From assembly GCA_964480635.1 (NCBI GenBank), contig CAYZQE010000008.1:1-46059 (forward strand): 46,059 bases of DNA. The letters run 5' to 3'. Made by a program: the position numbers and the translations under genes. The notes under the pieces were generated by a model that was given only the letters and a program-made list of their open reading frames with translations, had not been told where the DNA came from and did not search any database. Below are positions 35,783-44,608 of this stretch, piece after piece. The stretch's first letter is position 1, and every line of letters begins with the position of its first letter. Origin of the DNA: CAYZQE01 sp964480635. GTDB taxonomy: Bacteria; Pseudomonadota; Gammaproteobacteria; GCA-001735895.

Positions 35783-37313
35783 GGCTCACCTCTTGTTGTT
35801 CTGACCTAGAGCCAGGCCAAAGCCCACTCATCCACACCCCAATTTCTTCGACTGAGGTTTCACTTGTTTTGGTCAGTGGCGATAAAGCACCGTCTGCAAT
35901 GACAGCCAATTGATCTGATATTTCAAACAGCTCATCTAACTCTTCTGAAAAAACTAAAATGGCAGCACCTTGTTTGCTTAGATCAATTAATTGTTGTCGG
36001 ATAAATACTGCCGCCCCAACATCGACACCCCAAGTGGGTTGAGATACCACAAGTACCTTAGGTGATTGTAAAATCTCACGTCCCATTATAAATTTTTGTA
36101 GATTACCACCAGACAATGATAAAGCGGTGGCACCATGACCTCCACATTTAACATTAAAGCCCGTAATGCATTTTTTTGAGAATGCCATGATTTCATCAAA
36201 CACCATTAAACCATTAGAAACCATACCTTTGTTATGCGCGGTTAAAAGGCTATTGCTACTTAAAGCCATTGATGGAACTGCTCCGCGACCTAGCCGTTCT
36301 TCTGGCACAAAACAAAAACCAAGCTCTCGCCTTTGTTGTGGCCCCAATGTTGCCACGGATTGACCACAAATTTCGACACTGGCATTGTTGTTTAATAGCT
36401 CTTCACCAGAGATAGCACGTAATAATTCTTGCTGTCCGTTACCTGAAACACCTGCTATGCCGATTATCTCACCAGCCCTAACGGATAAGTTAATTGCTTT
36501 TAATGTTGTGGCAAACGGGTCACCACCGTCATAACTTAAGTCGGATAACTGTAAGGCGACGTCACCAAGGTTAGAGCGATCACTGCGTTCACAAACTGGT
36601 AATTGCTTACCAATCATTAAACTCGCCATAGACTCAGGCGTTTCGTCTGTTGGTATGCATTGCCCCGTTACTTTGCCATTGCGTAACACCGTTGCCACAT
36701 GACACAACGCTTGTATTTCGTCTAATTTATGACTGATATATAAAATGCTACAGCCTTCATCAGAGAGCTGTCTTAGCGTTTTAAATAGGGTTTGTACCGC
36801 AGAAGGTGTTAGTACTGAAGTGGGCTCATCCATAATCAATAACTTAGGTTTTTGCAACAAACATCGCACAATCTCAACGCGTTGGCGCTCACCCACTGAA
36901 AGCGCATGGACTAATCGATGAGGCTCTATGGGTAAGCCATAATGCTCAGACACCGCTTTAATTTCTTCCGCTAACTGTTTTAAATCTGTTTTATCATCCA
37001 ATGCTAATGCGACATTTTCTACAACCGTTAGCGTTTCAAACAATGAAAAGTGTTGAAATATCATGCCTATGCCTAATTTTCTTGCAAAACTAGGATTACT
37101 TATTTCAATCTGCTGACCTAACCATTTTAAATGACCTTTATCTGGATGAGTGACGCCATAAATCATTTTCATCAGCGTGCTCTTACCCGCACCATTTTCG
37201 CCTAAAACAGCATGGATTTGGCCTTGTTCAACTTTTAAGCTTACATCATCATTGGCGATAACTGATGGGTAAATTTTAGTCAGCCCGTGTAATTCTAAAA
37301 GAGTATCAGTCAT
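35769..37313 (-). CDS. ABC transporter ATP-binding protein (double ATPase)
   Basis: A 514-residue protein with two ATPase halves, as in sugar and nucleoside importers. The first half has Walker A GENGAGKST (about 38-46), signature LSVGERQRVE and Walker B LLIMDEPTS. The second has a degenerate Walker A GVSGNGQQEL, signature LSGGNLQKF and VVSQPTWGVDVGA; this asymmetry is normal for the family. It energises uptake through the two permeases encoded downstream. It is the first transporter gene, separated from xdhC by the GxxExxY cassette. Confidence 0.94.
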   Translation of the reverse strand: MTDTLLELHGLTKIYPSVIANDDVSLKVEQGQIHAVLGENGAGKSTLMKMIYGVTHPDKGHLKWLGQQIEISNPSFARKLGIGMIFQHFSLFETLTVVENVALALDDKTDLKQLAEEIKAVSEHYGLPIEPHRLVHALSVGERQRVEIVRCLLQKPKLLIMDEPTSVLTPSAVQTLFKTLRQLSDEGCSILYISHKLDEIQALCHVATVLRNGKVTGQCIPTDETPESMASLMIGKQLPVCERSDRSNLGDVALQLSDLSYDGGDPFATTLKAINLSVRAGEIIGIAGVSGNGQQELLRAISGEELLNNNASVEICGQSVATLGPQQRRELGFCFVPEERLGRGAVPSMALSSNSLLTAHNKGMVSNGLMVFDEIMAFSKKCITGFNVKCGGHGATALSLSGGNLQKFIMGREILQSPKVLVVSQPTWGVDVGAAVFIRQQLIDLSKQGAAILVFSEELDELFEISDQLAVIADGALSPLTKTSETSVEEIGVWMSGLWPGSRSEQQEVSHAST

Positions 37314-37370
37314 ATTGAACCATCAAATAATGGGGTTATGCCATACTGAGTGGGTAAGGCATCTATTTTT

Positions 37371-37400
37371 ATAGACACAGAGACCACTGAGTACACAGAG
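37371..37400 (+). repeat. Left inverted-repeat arm of the GxxExxY cassette
   Basis: Begins ATAGACACAGAGACCAC and ends ACACAGAG. It matches the reverse complement of 37780-37809 except at three positions, and lies immediately after the GxxExxY stop codon. Confidence 0.85.
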
Positions 37401-37778
37401 TTATAGTTTATAACGTTTAATTCCATTGACCAATCTAGATTCATTAAAATTAATCAACAGTCCTGTAGATATGCCTGTTAATTTTAAATAGGTCAACATT
37501 TGTGCCTCATGAATTTTTAACATTTTTTCAACGGATTTAAGCTCTAAGATCAAACATTCATCCACCAAAAAATCAAGTCTATAGCCACATTCCAGCTTAA
37601 TCTCCTTATACTCTATTGGAATAGATGCCTGAACAATAAAGGGTATACCCTTCAAGCCTAGCTCATAAGCTAAACATTTCTCATAGGTGTTTTCCAACAA
37701 TCCAGCACCTAAGTTACGATGTACCTCAATAGCACAACCTATAACTGCTTCTGATAGCTCCTTACTACATTCTTTCAC
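37401..37778 (-). CDS. GxxExxY family protein
   Basis: A 125-residue protein starting at GTG 37778. It shows the family-naming motif in GAGLLENTYEKCL (about 24-36), preceded by AVIGCAIEVHRNL, and a PD-(D/E)XK-like core GYRLDFLVDECLILELKS (about 64-81) with Asp and Glu-x-Lys. The fold suggests a nuclease-like protein; the biological role of the family is unknown to me. The Shine-Dalgarno-like GAGGG lies inside the adjacent inverted repeat. It has no evident link to purine metabolism and is probably an insertion. Confidence 0.85.
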   Translation of the reverse strand: MKECSKELSEAVIGCAIEVHRNLGAGLLENTYEKCLAYELGLKGIPFIVQASIPIEYKEIKLECGYRLDFLVDECLILELKSVEKMLKIHEAQMLTYLKLTGISTGLLINFNESRLVNGIKRYKL

Positions 37779-37779
37779 T

Positions 37780-37809
37780 CTCTGTGCCCTCTGTGGTCTC
37801 TGTGTCTAT
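37780..37809 (-). repeat. Right inverted-repeat arm of the GxxExxY cassette
   Basis: The reverse complement begins ATAGACACAGAGACCAC and ends GGCACAGAG, matching the left arm at 27 of 30 positions. It lies one base upstream of the GTG start and supplies the GAGGG that could act as the ribosome binding site. Confidence 0.85.
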
Positions 37810-37847
37810 TCATTTTAACCACTTAACTCGACATAGATCCCAAATTA

Positions 37848-38915
37848 TTAACATTGGTTTGCGAGTCTATTTTCGTTCTGTTGTACTAATTGAGCAACCA
37901 CTGAAACAGCAATTAAAGATGCCTGTTTACTATTGATACCCGTAATGCCAATCGGGCAAATCATTTTATTTAATTGTTGTTGCTCATAGCCTTTTGCCAT
38001 TAGGCGATGTTCGAAACGTTGGCGTTTGGTTTTAGAACCAATTAAGCCAAAATAACAATAATCATCACGTTTTAAAATATGCTCACATAATACTAGATCT
38101 AGCGCATGATCGTGAGTCATCACTAGAAAATAACTGTCTATTTTTGCTTGCGCTATTTCGGCCTCGGGAGACTCTGTGATGCATAAATTAACGTGTGTTG
38201 ATTTATTGGTCAATGATATAGCAGCCAAACAATCGTCTCGCGTATCGACCCATGTTATTTGCCAGGGTAAATCTGACATTTGCTTTATGATAGCTTGGCC
38301 TACATGACCAGCCCCAAATAAATATAAATGTTTTTTCTGTTGTGAAAGTGTTTCTATATAACACACTGTATCATTGATTTTAATCAACTCAAACTTAAAG
38401 CCAGCTCTAAATGAATGATATTCATTATCAATAAAATCAATGATTTGCCTATTGTTAGTTAATGTAAAATCTAGGTCACTAATTTTATTAACCAGCAACT
38501 TATTAACTGAATCACCTTTTAAAACCGTTACTAAAACTGACTGATTTTTATCGTCATGGCGCTCAACCCAAGCAAATAACCAATTTAAATCATTGCTATC
38601 TATCACTTCAAATATTACTTCAACAACCCCACCACAGCACATGCCCAAACCTGCCGCTAATGAAAAATGATTGATAGTCGAACGCTGCTTGTTTAATCCT
38701 GACAGCATATCTTGAGCAATTTTACAGGCTTTAAATTCTAAGTTACCACCCCCTATGGTGCCGACTATACCTTGTGGCGTAACAAATAAACGCGCCCCTG
38801 TTTCACGAGGTGTTGAGCCTTTAGTTTGAGCGACAGTAACCATCACCACACGCTCATACTTAAGCATTAAGTCTTTTAACTGAAACGCCCATGGTTGAGA
38901 TGCTGAGTTATGCAT
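37848..38915 (-). CDS. xdhC: Xanthine dehydrogenase accessory protein XdhC
   Basis: A 355-residue molybdenum cofactor insertion and sulfuration factor. The N-terminal XdhC/CoxI domain contains VTVAQTKGSTPRETGARLFV (about 25-44) and TIGGGNLEF; the C-terminal Rossmann domain has LYLFGAGHVGQAI (about 197-209) and YFGLIGSKTKRQRFEHRL. XdhC binds Mo-cofactor and delivers it to XdhB. It overlaps xdhB by 8 bp or, if the latter ends as annotated, is translated directly after it. After its stop, the purine operon is interrupted by the GxxExxY cassette. Confidence 0.94.
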   Translation of the reverse strand: MHNSASQPWAFQLKDLMLKYERVVMVTVAQTKGSTPRETGARLFVTPQGIVGTIGGGNLEFKACKIAQDMLSGLNKQRSTINHFSLAAGLGMCCGGVVEVIFEVIDSNDLNWLFAWVERHDDKNQSVLVTVLKGDSVNKLLVNKISDLDFTLTNNRQIIDFIDNEYHSFRAGFKFELIKINDTVCYIETLSQQKKHLYLFGAGHVGQAIIKQMSDLPWQITWVDTRDDCLAAISLTNKSTHVNLCITESPEAEIAQAKIDSYFLVMTHDHALDLVLCEHILKRDDYCYFGLIGSKTKRQRFEHRLMAKGYEQQQLNKMICPIGITGINSKQASLIAVSVVAQLVQQNENRLANQC

Positions 38916-41190
38916 TGTATTGACAGTGTTGAATACAATTTAAAATTTCTTCGGCTGTTGCTGGTGCATTAAGGGGTGTATTAACCTGATGATTAGCAAC
39001 ACTAGAAATAGCATCACGAATGGCAAAAAAAGCTGAAAAGCTTAAGAGCAATGGAGGCTCACCCACTGCTTTAGATCGTTTTATAGTTGGTTTTTTATTT
39101 TTGTTTTTAAACAGTTCAGTGTTAAAGGTTTTAGGGCAATCATGAATGGTTGGAATCTTATAAGTAGATGGCGCATGAGTGACTAAACGCCCTTTCACAT
39201 TCCATTTTAATTCTTCTGTGGTTAACCATCCCAAACCTTGAATAAACCCACCTTCCACTTGCCCAATATCAATAGCTGGGTTGATTGATTGACCCGCATC
39301 ATGCAATAAATCAGCGCGTATTAAAGTGGCTTCACCCGTTAAAATATCGACAGCTACTTCTGACACTGCCGCACCATAGGCATAATAATAAAACGGACTG
39401 CCTTTAAATGTTTCTGGGTTCCAATGCACATCGGGTGTTTTATAAAAGCCATCCGACCATAACTGCACACGATGGGCGTAGGCTAATTGCACCACTTCAT
39501 TAAATGTTTGCTTAAATTCACCAGCTATAATAAGTCCATTACTGAATTCAATATTTTCTTTTAGTAGATTATTTTTTTCACATAGAAAAGCAATTAATCG
39601 CTGTTTAATAGTTGCTGCTGCATTTAACGCGGCCATGCCATTTAGATCGCTTCCCGTCGATGCTGCTGTTGCCGAGGTATTGGGTACTTTGCTTGTATCT
39701 GTTGCTGTCGCTTTTACTTTATCAACGCTTATACCAAGTTCCTCTGCAACGACTTGAGCTATTTTGGTGTGTAAGCCCTGCCCCATCTCAGTACCACCAT
39801 GGTTCACCAAAACAGAACCATCGGTATAAATATGCACTAATGCCCCTGCTTGATTAAAATGTACCACATTAAATGAAATGCCAAATTTAACCGGTGTTAA
39901 AGCTAAGCCTTTTTTAATGATAGGCGAGTGTTCATTAAATTTATTAATCTGTTGGCGACGGTTTCGATAATCACTGCTTGTTTCTAATTGAGCGACTAAT
40001 TCGTGTAACACATTATCATCGACTGTTTGATCATAAGGTGTTTTTTGCTCCTGACCTCGGTAAAAATTTTTCTGGCGAATATCTAAAGCATCAACGCCCA
40101 ATTGCCGCGCTAACGAATCTAAAGCATATTCAATGGCAAATGAACCTTGAGGGCCGCCGAAACCACGAAAAGCGGTATTTGACTGCTTATTAGTTTTACA
40201 TAAAAAAGCATTAAGATGTGCCTTTGGTAAAAAATAAGCATTATCACTGTGGCACAAGGCTCGCCCTGCTACAGGTGCCGACAAATCTGCTGAAAAACCG
40301 CAGTCTAATAGCATGTCTAAATCATAATCTTTTATCTTTCCTTGAGCATCTGCACGCAAGTGAGTGTGATATGAAAATGGATGACGCTTTCCCGTAATCA
40401 TCATGTCATCATCACGGTCTAACCTAAGTTTAATAGGGCACATTAACTTTTGAGCGGCGACAGCTGCAATACAGCAAAACAAAGCAGACTGAGACTCTTT
40501 GCCACCAAAGCCGCCGCCCATTCGACGCATCTCTACTCGAATTTGGTTGTTATCACACTGCAAAGTTTGGGCAACAAGGTGCTGCATTTCGGTTGGATGT
40601 TGTGTTGAACAAAACACATCAAAGCAACCGCCTTCTTTAGGGATGACTGTGCTGATTTGCCCTTCTAAATAAAAATGTTCTTGTCCGCCTAATTTAAAAT
40701 TTTCACTAATAATGATGTCATCTTCTTGCTGTTCACTATTTTTAGACTCTTGCTTTAAAGTCATTGGCTTGACCACATAACTTTGTTGCTGATGTGCCTC
40801 TTCTGGGCTTAAAACGGGTTCGAAAACATCATAGATTATGTTTGCTTTTTTAGCCGCTTTTCGCGCATTTAAATAGCTAGTAGCCACTACCAACAAAATG
40901 GGCTGACCAATATATTCAACACAATGCTGCGCTAATATCGGGTTATCTTTAGCAATTGGCCCACATTGGTTAGGCCCTTTGATATCGTTAGCATCTATAA
41001 CTGCCACAACGTCTTGATGCTTCAAAATTTCACAAATATCAATCGACTTTAACGTCGCATTGGCATGTTTACTTAAAACTAAAGCGCCATACAAAGTACC
41101 TTGTAAGTGCGGTGTATCATCAATAAACGTTGCTTCACCCGTCACATGCAATGCAGCCGATTCATGTTTGATGCTTGCTTTATCTACCAT
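38908..41190 (-). CDS. xdhB: Xanthine dehydrogenase molybdopterin subunit XdhB
   Basis: A 760-residue catalytic subunit. The ferredoxin-interface/aldehyde oxidase a/b hammerhead is N-terminal (about 15-120); MRRMGGGFGGKESQ (about 226-239) and GGTEMGQGLHTKI (about 464-476) bind Mo-pterin, and the catalytic glutamate lies in VGEPPLLLS near the C-terminus. It oxidises hypoxanthine to xanthine to urate. I choose ATG 41190, which forms TGATG with the xdhA stop, over GTG 41193 directly before it. Confidence 0.95.
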   Translation of the reverse strand: MVDKASIKHESAALHVTGEATFIDDTPHLQGTLYGALVLSKHANATLKSIDICEILKHQDVVAVIDANDIKGPNQCGPIAKDNPILAQHCVEYIGQPILLVVATSYLNARKAAKKANIIYDVFEPVLSPEEAHQQQSYVVKPMTLKQESKNSEQQEDDIIISENFKLGGQEHFYLEGQISTVIPKEGGCFDVFCSTQHPTEMQHLVAQTLQCDNNQIRVEMRRMGGGFGGKESQSALFCCIAAVAAQKLMCPIKLRLDRDDDMMITGKRHPFSYHTHLRADAQGKIKDYDLDMLLDCGFSADLSAPVAGRALCHSDNAYFLPKAHLNAFLCKTNKQSNTAFRGFGGPQGSFAIEYALDSLARQLGVDALDIRQKNFYRGQEQKTPYDQTVDDNVLHELVAQLETSSDYRNRRQQINKFNEHSPIIKKGLALTPVKFGISFNVVHFNQAGALVHIYTDGSVLVNHGGTEMGQGLHTKIAQVVAEELGISVDKVKATATDTSKVPNTSATAASTGSDLNGMAALNAAATIKQRLIAFLCEKNNLLKENIEFSNGLIIAGEFKQTFNEVVQLAYAHRVQLWSDGFYKTPDVHWNPETFKGSPFYYYAYGAAVSEVAVDILTGEATLIRADLLHDAGQSINPAIDIGQVEGGFIQGLGWLTTEELKWNVKGRLVTHAPSTYKIPTIHDCPKTFNTELFKNKNKKPTIKRSKAVGEPPLLLSFSAFFAIRDAISSVANHQVNTPLNAPATAEEILNCIQHCQYNA

Positions 41191-42680
41191 CACCCGCTAT
41201 TTACCTCATCATAAACGCAGACAGAAACATCAGGATATGTTGTTTCAATAAAAAAGCGTTGTAATAAGTTTTTAGCCAACTGCTGACGATATTTTGCAGA
41301 CGCTCTTAAATCATCTAATGGATGAAAGTCATCATCCAAAAAGCGTTTTGCCAAATTGACCCGTTGCTGCTGCCATGACTCACCGATTAAAACGGCTTCT
41401 GTTTTAAAGGCTCTCGCCGTGGTAGCTGCCATGCCGCCACACACTATTTTGCAGGTTTCAACATGGTTGTCGTTATCAATCGACAGTACGATAGCCATCG
41501 TCATTGCAGAAATATCTTGGTCGAAGCGCTTACTGATTTTGTAATAGGCTATCTGCTTATTTTTATTAGCCTTAAGGGGGATACTCACTGATTCAATAAA
41601 CTCATCATCTTTTAAGTCTTTTTGTTGGTAGCCTAAATAAAAGTCATCTAACAGAATATCTCTAGAACCTTTCAAACTACGGACTTTTACATGCGCGCCT
41701 AAGGCCATTAATATCGGTGCTGAATCGCCAATGGGTGAGCCATTTGCCAAGTTACCCACTAAGGTCGCAGCATGACAGATAGGCTGGGATGCAAAACGCC
41801 TTGCCGCATCGGCTAAGCTTGGAAAATGAGATACCAACAATGCAAAAGCATCAAAAACACTGACTGCCGCTCCCAGTATTAATGCATCATCATGACATTC
41901 AATTTTTTTAAGCGCGTCAATTTGAGTCAGATGAATGAGAATAGGAATGTCTTTTAATTGTTTATTGAGCCACAAACCCACATCGGTGTTACCCGCGATA
42001 ACCACTGCTTGAGGGTATTGTGCTTTTAAAACGCACAGCTCATTAATGCTCGTCGGTATGAAACTGCTTAGATGATCGACTGTCAGGTTTTTTTGAGTCG
42101 AGTTTTTCATTAACAATAAACGCTTTTTTAATGGCTCATTTTCAGCATCAAAAGATTCATCAACTTCATAGTCATGCATATGCATAGCGGCATCAATAAT
42201 TGGTTTATAACCCGTACAACGACACAAATTACCCGATAAACTAGCCGATATATTATCTCTGTTAGCTCGAACACCACTTTGGTACAGCGCAAATAAAGAC
42301 ATCACGAAACCGGGCGTACAAAAACCACATTGAGACGCATGGTGGTCAATCATTGATTGTTGCACTGGGTGTAACTTTTCACTTCGCTTTAAAGACTCAA
42401 CAGTAAATAAAGCTTTGCCGTGTAACATTGGCAGTAGCAAAATACAGGCGTTAATATTTTTATAAACTAATTCATTTGCTATATTAAGCTCGGCTATTAC
42501 GACCGTACATGCACCGCAATCACCTTCGGCACAACCTTCGTGCGTGCCCGTCTTTAACACGCTTTCACGACAATAGGTCAACACACTCATTTGAGGGTTT
42601 GGATTATTTAAACGAATCACCTCTCCATTCAAAATAAATTCGATGGTTGAATCAACGGTTTGACTATTAATATATCCCAT
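41190..42680 (-). CDS. xdhA: Xanthine dehydrogenase FeS/FAD subunit XdhA
   Basis: A 496-residue subunit carrying two [2Fe-2S] clusters and FAD. The plant-type cluster uses Cys50, Cys55, Cys58 and Cys79 (CAEGDCGACTVV); the second uses Cys117, Cys120, Cys152 and Cys154 (CGFCTPGF and LCRCTGY). The FAD domain (about 210-380) has VIAGNTDVGLWLNK and LVGNLANGSPIGDSAP. It passes electrons from XdhB to NAD+. The ATG lies 5 bp after uraH, so these genes are co-transcribed. Confidence 0.95.
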   Translation of the reverse strand: MGYINSQTVDSTIEFILNGEVIRLNNPNPQMSVLTYCRESVLKTGTHEGCAEGDCGACTVVIAELNIANELVYKNINACILLLPMLHGKALFTVESLKRSEKLHPVQQSMIDHHASQCGFCTPGFVMSLFALYQSGVRANRDNISASLSGNLCRCTGYKPIIDAAMHMHDYEVDESFDAENEPLKKRLLLMKNSTQKNLTVDHLSSFIPTSINELCVLKAQYPQAVVIAGNTDVGLWLNKQLKDIPILIHLTQIDALKKIECHDDALILGAAVSVFDAFALLVSHFPSLADAARRFASQPICHAATLVGNLANGSPIGDSAPILMALGAHVKVRSLKGSRDILLDDFYLGYQQKDLKDDEFIESVSIPLKANKNKQIAYYKISKRFDQDISAMTMAIVLSIDNDNHVETCKIVCGGMAATTARAFKTEAVLIGESWQQQRVNLAKRFLDDDFHPLDDLRASAKYRQQLAKNLLQRFFIETTYPDVSVCVYDEVNSG

Positions 42681-42685
42681 CGTCG

Positions 42686-43033
42686 TTAACTACCTCGATA
42701 GGTAGAATAACTCCAGGGAGAGACTAAAAGAGGGACATGATAGTGACTATCTTCATCGGCTATAGCAAAACGAATCAGCACATCATCTATAAATGCAGGG
42801 TCTGCTAGCTTATTGCCTTTGAGCTTAAAATAAGCTTCGGTATGAAATACCAACTCATACCGCCCCTGCTTAAAACGATTATCTTTTAATAAGGGTTCTT
42901 CGACACGACCGTCAGCATTCGTTGTGACTTCAAGTAATAACGAATGCTCTGGAAGCGCATAAAGCTGAATAACGACACCTGCTGCCGGGCAACCATTTGC
43001 GGTGTCTAAAACATGTGTTGTTAAATAACCCAT
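42686..43033 (-). CDS. uraH: 5-hydroxyisourate hydrolase
   Basis: A 115-residue transthyretin-like protein that hydrolyses 5-hydroxyisourate to OHCU in the urate pathway. TTHVLDTANGCPA near the N-terminus contains the active-site His, RYELVFHTEAYF lies in the middle, and the C-terminal tetrapeptide is YRGS, the enzyme hallmark that separates it from true transthyretins. AGAGGGGG gives a strong Shine-Dalgarno about 8 bases before ATG 43033. It is the first gene of the long minus-strand purine operon, divergent from puuE. Confidence 0.95.
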   Translation of the reverse strand: MGYLTTHVLDTANGCPAAGVVIQLYALPEHSLLLEVTTNADGRVEEPLLKDNRFKQGRYELVFHTEAYFKLKGNKLADPAFIDDVLIRFAIADEDSHYHVPLLVSPWSYSTYRGS

Positions 43034-43131
43034 ACTTTTCCCCCTCTTTTTTATTATTTTGTTTTTTATTTCACATAAGATTACTATATTGAGACCCTTG
43101 CACGAAGCAGAAACTAAAAAAAAAGTGAAAA

Positions 43132-44070
43132 ATGTTTGATCCTAACAATTACCCCCGCGATTTGATTGGTTACGGTCAAAATCCACCTCATGCTCATTGG
43201 CCAAATCAAGCCCAAATAGCGGTTCAATTTGTACTTAATTATGAAGAAGGCGGCGAAAGCTGTGTACTGCATGGTGATGAGCAATCAGAACGGTTTTTAT
43301 CTGAAATTGTGGGGGCAGAAGCTTATAACGCCAGACACATGAGCATGGAATCCATTTATGAATATGGCTCAAGGTCTGGAGTTTGGAGGCTATTAAAAGA
43401 ATTTAAACAGCGGGGTCTTCCCTTAACCATCTTTGCTGTCGCTACCGCATTGCAGCGTCACCCAGAACTTACTCAATACTTACAGCAAGAACAACATGAA
43501 ATTGCCTGTCATGGCTTAAAGTGGATTCACTATCAACAAGTTGATAAACACATTGAACAGCAACATATGCAGCAAGCCGTAGCCATTATAAAAGACTTAA
43601 CGGGTAAGACACCCGCAGGTTGGTACACGGGAAGAGACAGCCCAAATACACGTCAATTGGTAGTCGAACAGGGTGGTTTTACTTACGACTCTGATTATTA
43701 TGGTGATGACCTGCCCCTATGGCAAAATGTCAAATTATCTGACGGCAGTTCAAAGCCTCACCTCATTGTCCCCTACACCCTAGATACCAATGACATGCGT
43801 TTTGCATCACCTCAAGGCTTTAATAGTGGCGATCAGTTTTATCAATATCTACGTGATAGCTTTGATGTTTTATATAAAGAAGGCGAAGAAAGCCCTAAAA
43901 TGTTATCCATCGGTTTACACTGCCGCATTGCCGGCCGGCCTGGCCGCTTTGCAGCCTTACAACGATTTTTAGACTATATTCAACAGCACGATAAGGTATG
44001 GATATGCCAACGACTTGAAATTGCTAACCATTGGATGCAACATCACCCTTATTCGGATAAACAAGCATGA
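43132..44070 (+). CDS. puuE: Allantoinase PuuE (polysaccharide deacetylase type)
   Basis: A 312-residue cofactor-independent allantoinase of the carbohydrate esterase 4 fold, converting allantoin to allantoate. The N-terminus RDLIGYGQNPPHAHWPNQA and VQFVLNYEEGGE, then EYGSRSGVWRLL, HEIACHGLKWIHYQ and WYTGRDSPNTR, are typical of PuuE. ATG 43132 has only a weak Shine-Dalgarno (AAGTGA). It overlaps uraD by four bases (ATGA). The 98-bp gap to uraH would carry both divergent promoters. Confidence 0.94.
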   Translation: MFDPNNYPRDLIGYGQNPPHAHWPNQAQIAVQFVLNYEEGGESCVLHGDEQSERFLSEIVGAEAYNARHMSMESIYEYGSRSGVWRLLKEFKQRGLPLTIFAVATALQRHPELTQYLQQEQHEIACHGLKWIHYQQVDKHIEQQHMQQAVAIIKDLTGKTPAGWYTGRDSPNTRQLVVEQGGFTYDSDYYGDDLPLWQNVKLSDGSSKPHLIVPYTLDTNDMRFASPQGFNSGDQFYQYLRDSFDVLYKEGEESPKMLSIGLHCRIAGRPGRFAALQRFLDYIQQHDKVWICQRLEIANHWMQHHPYSDKQA

Positions 44071-44579
44071 CCGACATAGCGTTATTAAATGGGGCATCTA
44101 AAGATGACTTTATCGACTTATTAAATGGCATTTATGAACACGCTCCTTGGGTTGCCGAGTTAACACATCCGCATCAACCTTTTAAATGCATAGATGATCT
44201 ACACACCAAAATGCAGCAATCTGTACTTGATAGTAGCCATGATTTGCAACAATCACTCATTTGTAATCACCCCGAACTAGCAGGAAAAGAAGCGGCGCAA
44301 GGCTCTTTAACAGCAGCATCACTTTTAGAGCAAGCCAACTCTGGTTTAAGCCATTGCAGTGCCGATGAATTAAGACAGTTTAAAGAATTAAATAGCACTT
44401 ACCGTCTAAAATTTGGCTTTCCTTTTGTTGTCGCTGTTAAGGGTTTTACTCGATACGATATTTTAGAATTAATGCAACAGCGTTTAAAAAATCGACAACA
44501 ACAAGAATTTGAAAGCTGTTTAGAGCAGATTGGCAAAATAGCAAAGTTTCGATTAATGACATTATTAGAAAGTGATTAA
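44067..44579 (+). CDS. uraD: OHCU decarboxylase
   Basis: A 170-residue all-helical enzyme that decarboxylates 2-oxo-4-hydroxy-4-carboxy-5-ureidoimidazoline to S-allantoin. LICNHPELAGKEA (about 69-81) contains the catalytic His, and KFGFPFVVAVKGFTRYDIL is the typical C-terminal segment. The start overlaps the puuE stop, implying coupled translation. It works directly after UraH and before PuuE in the pathway. The gene converges on the desulfhydrase gene with a 29-bp gap. Confidence 0.95.
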   Translation: MTDIALLNGASKDDFIDLLNGIYEHAPWVAELTHPHQPFKCIDDLHTKMQQSVLDSSHDLQQSLICNHPELAGKEAAQGSLTAASLLEQANSGLSHCSADELRQFKELNSTYRLKFGFPFVVAVKGFTRYDILELMQQRLKNRQQQEFESCLEQIGKIAKFRLMTLLESD

Positions 44580-44608
44580 TCTACTGAGCGCATCTTATAA
44601 GGAGGAAC

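Larger units (their letters stand above)
37371..37809. mobile_element. Compact GxxExxY cassette bounded by 30-bp inverted repeats
   Basis: The arms at 37371-37400 and 37780-37809 are inverted copies matching at 27 of 30 positions, starting ATAGACACAGAGACCAC. Each arm contains CACAGAG-like units. Between them lies only the GxxExxY gene: its stop codon touches one arm and its start is one base from the other. The 439-bp unit interrupts the xdhC-ABC transporter spacing. No transposase is present and no clear target duplication is seen. The geometry suggests a mobilisable cassette. Confidence 0.65.
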
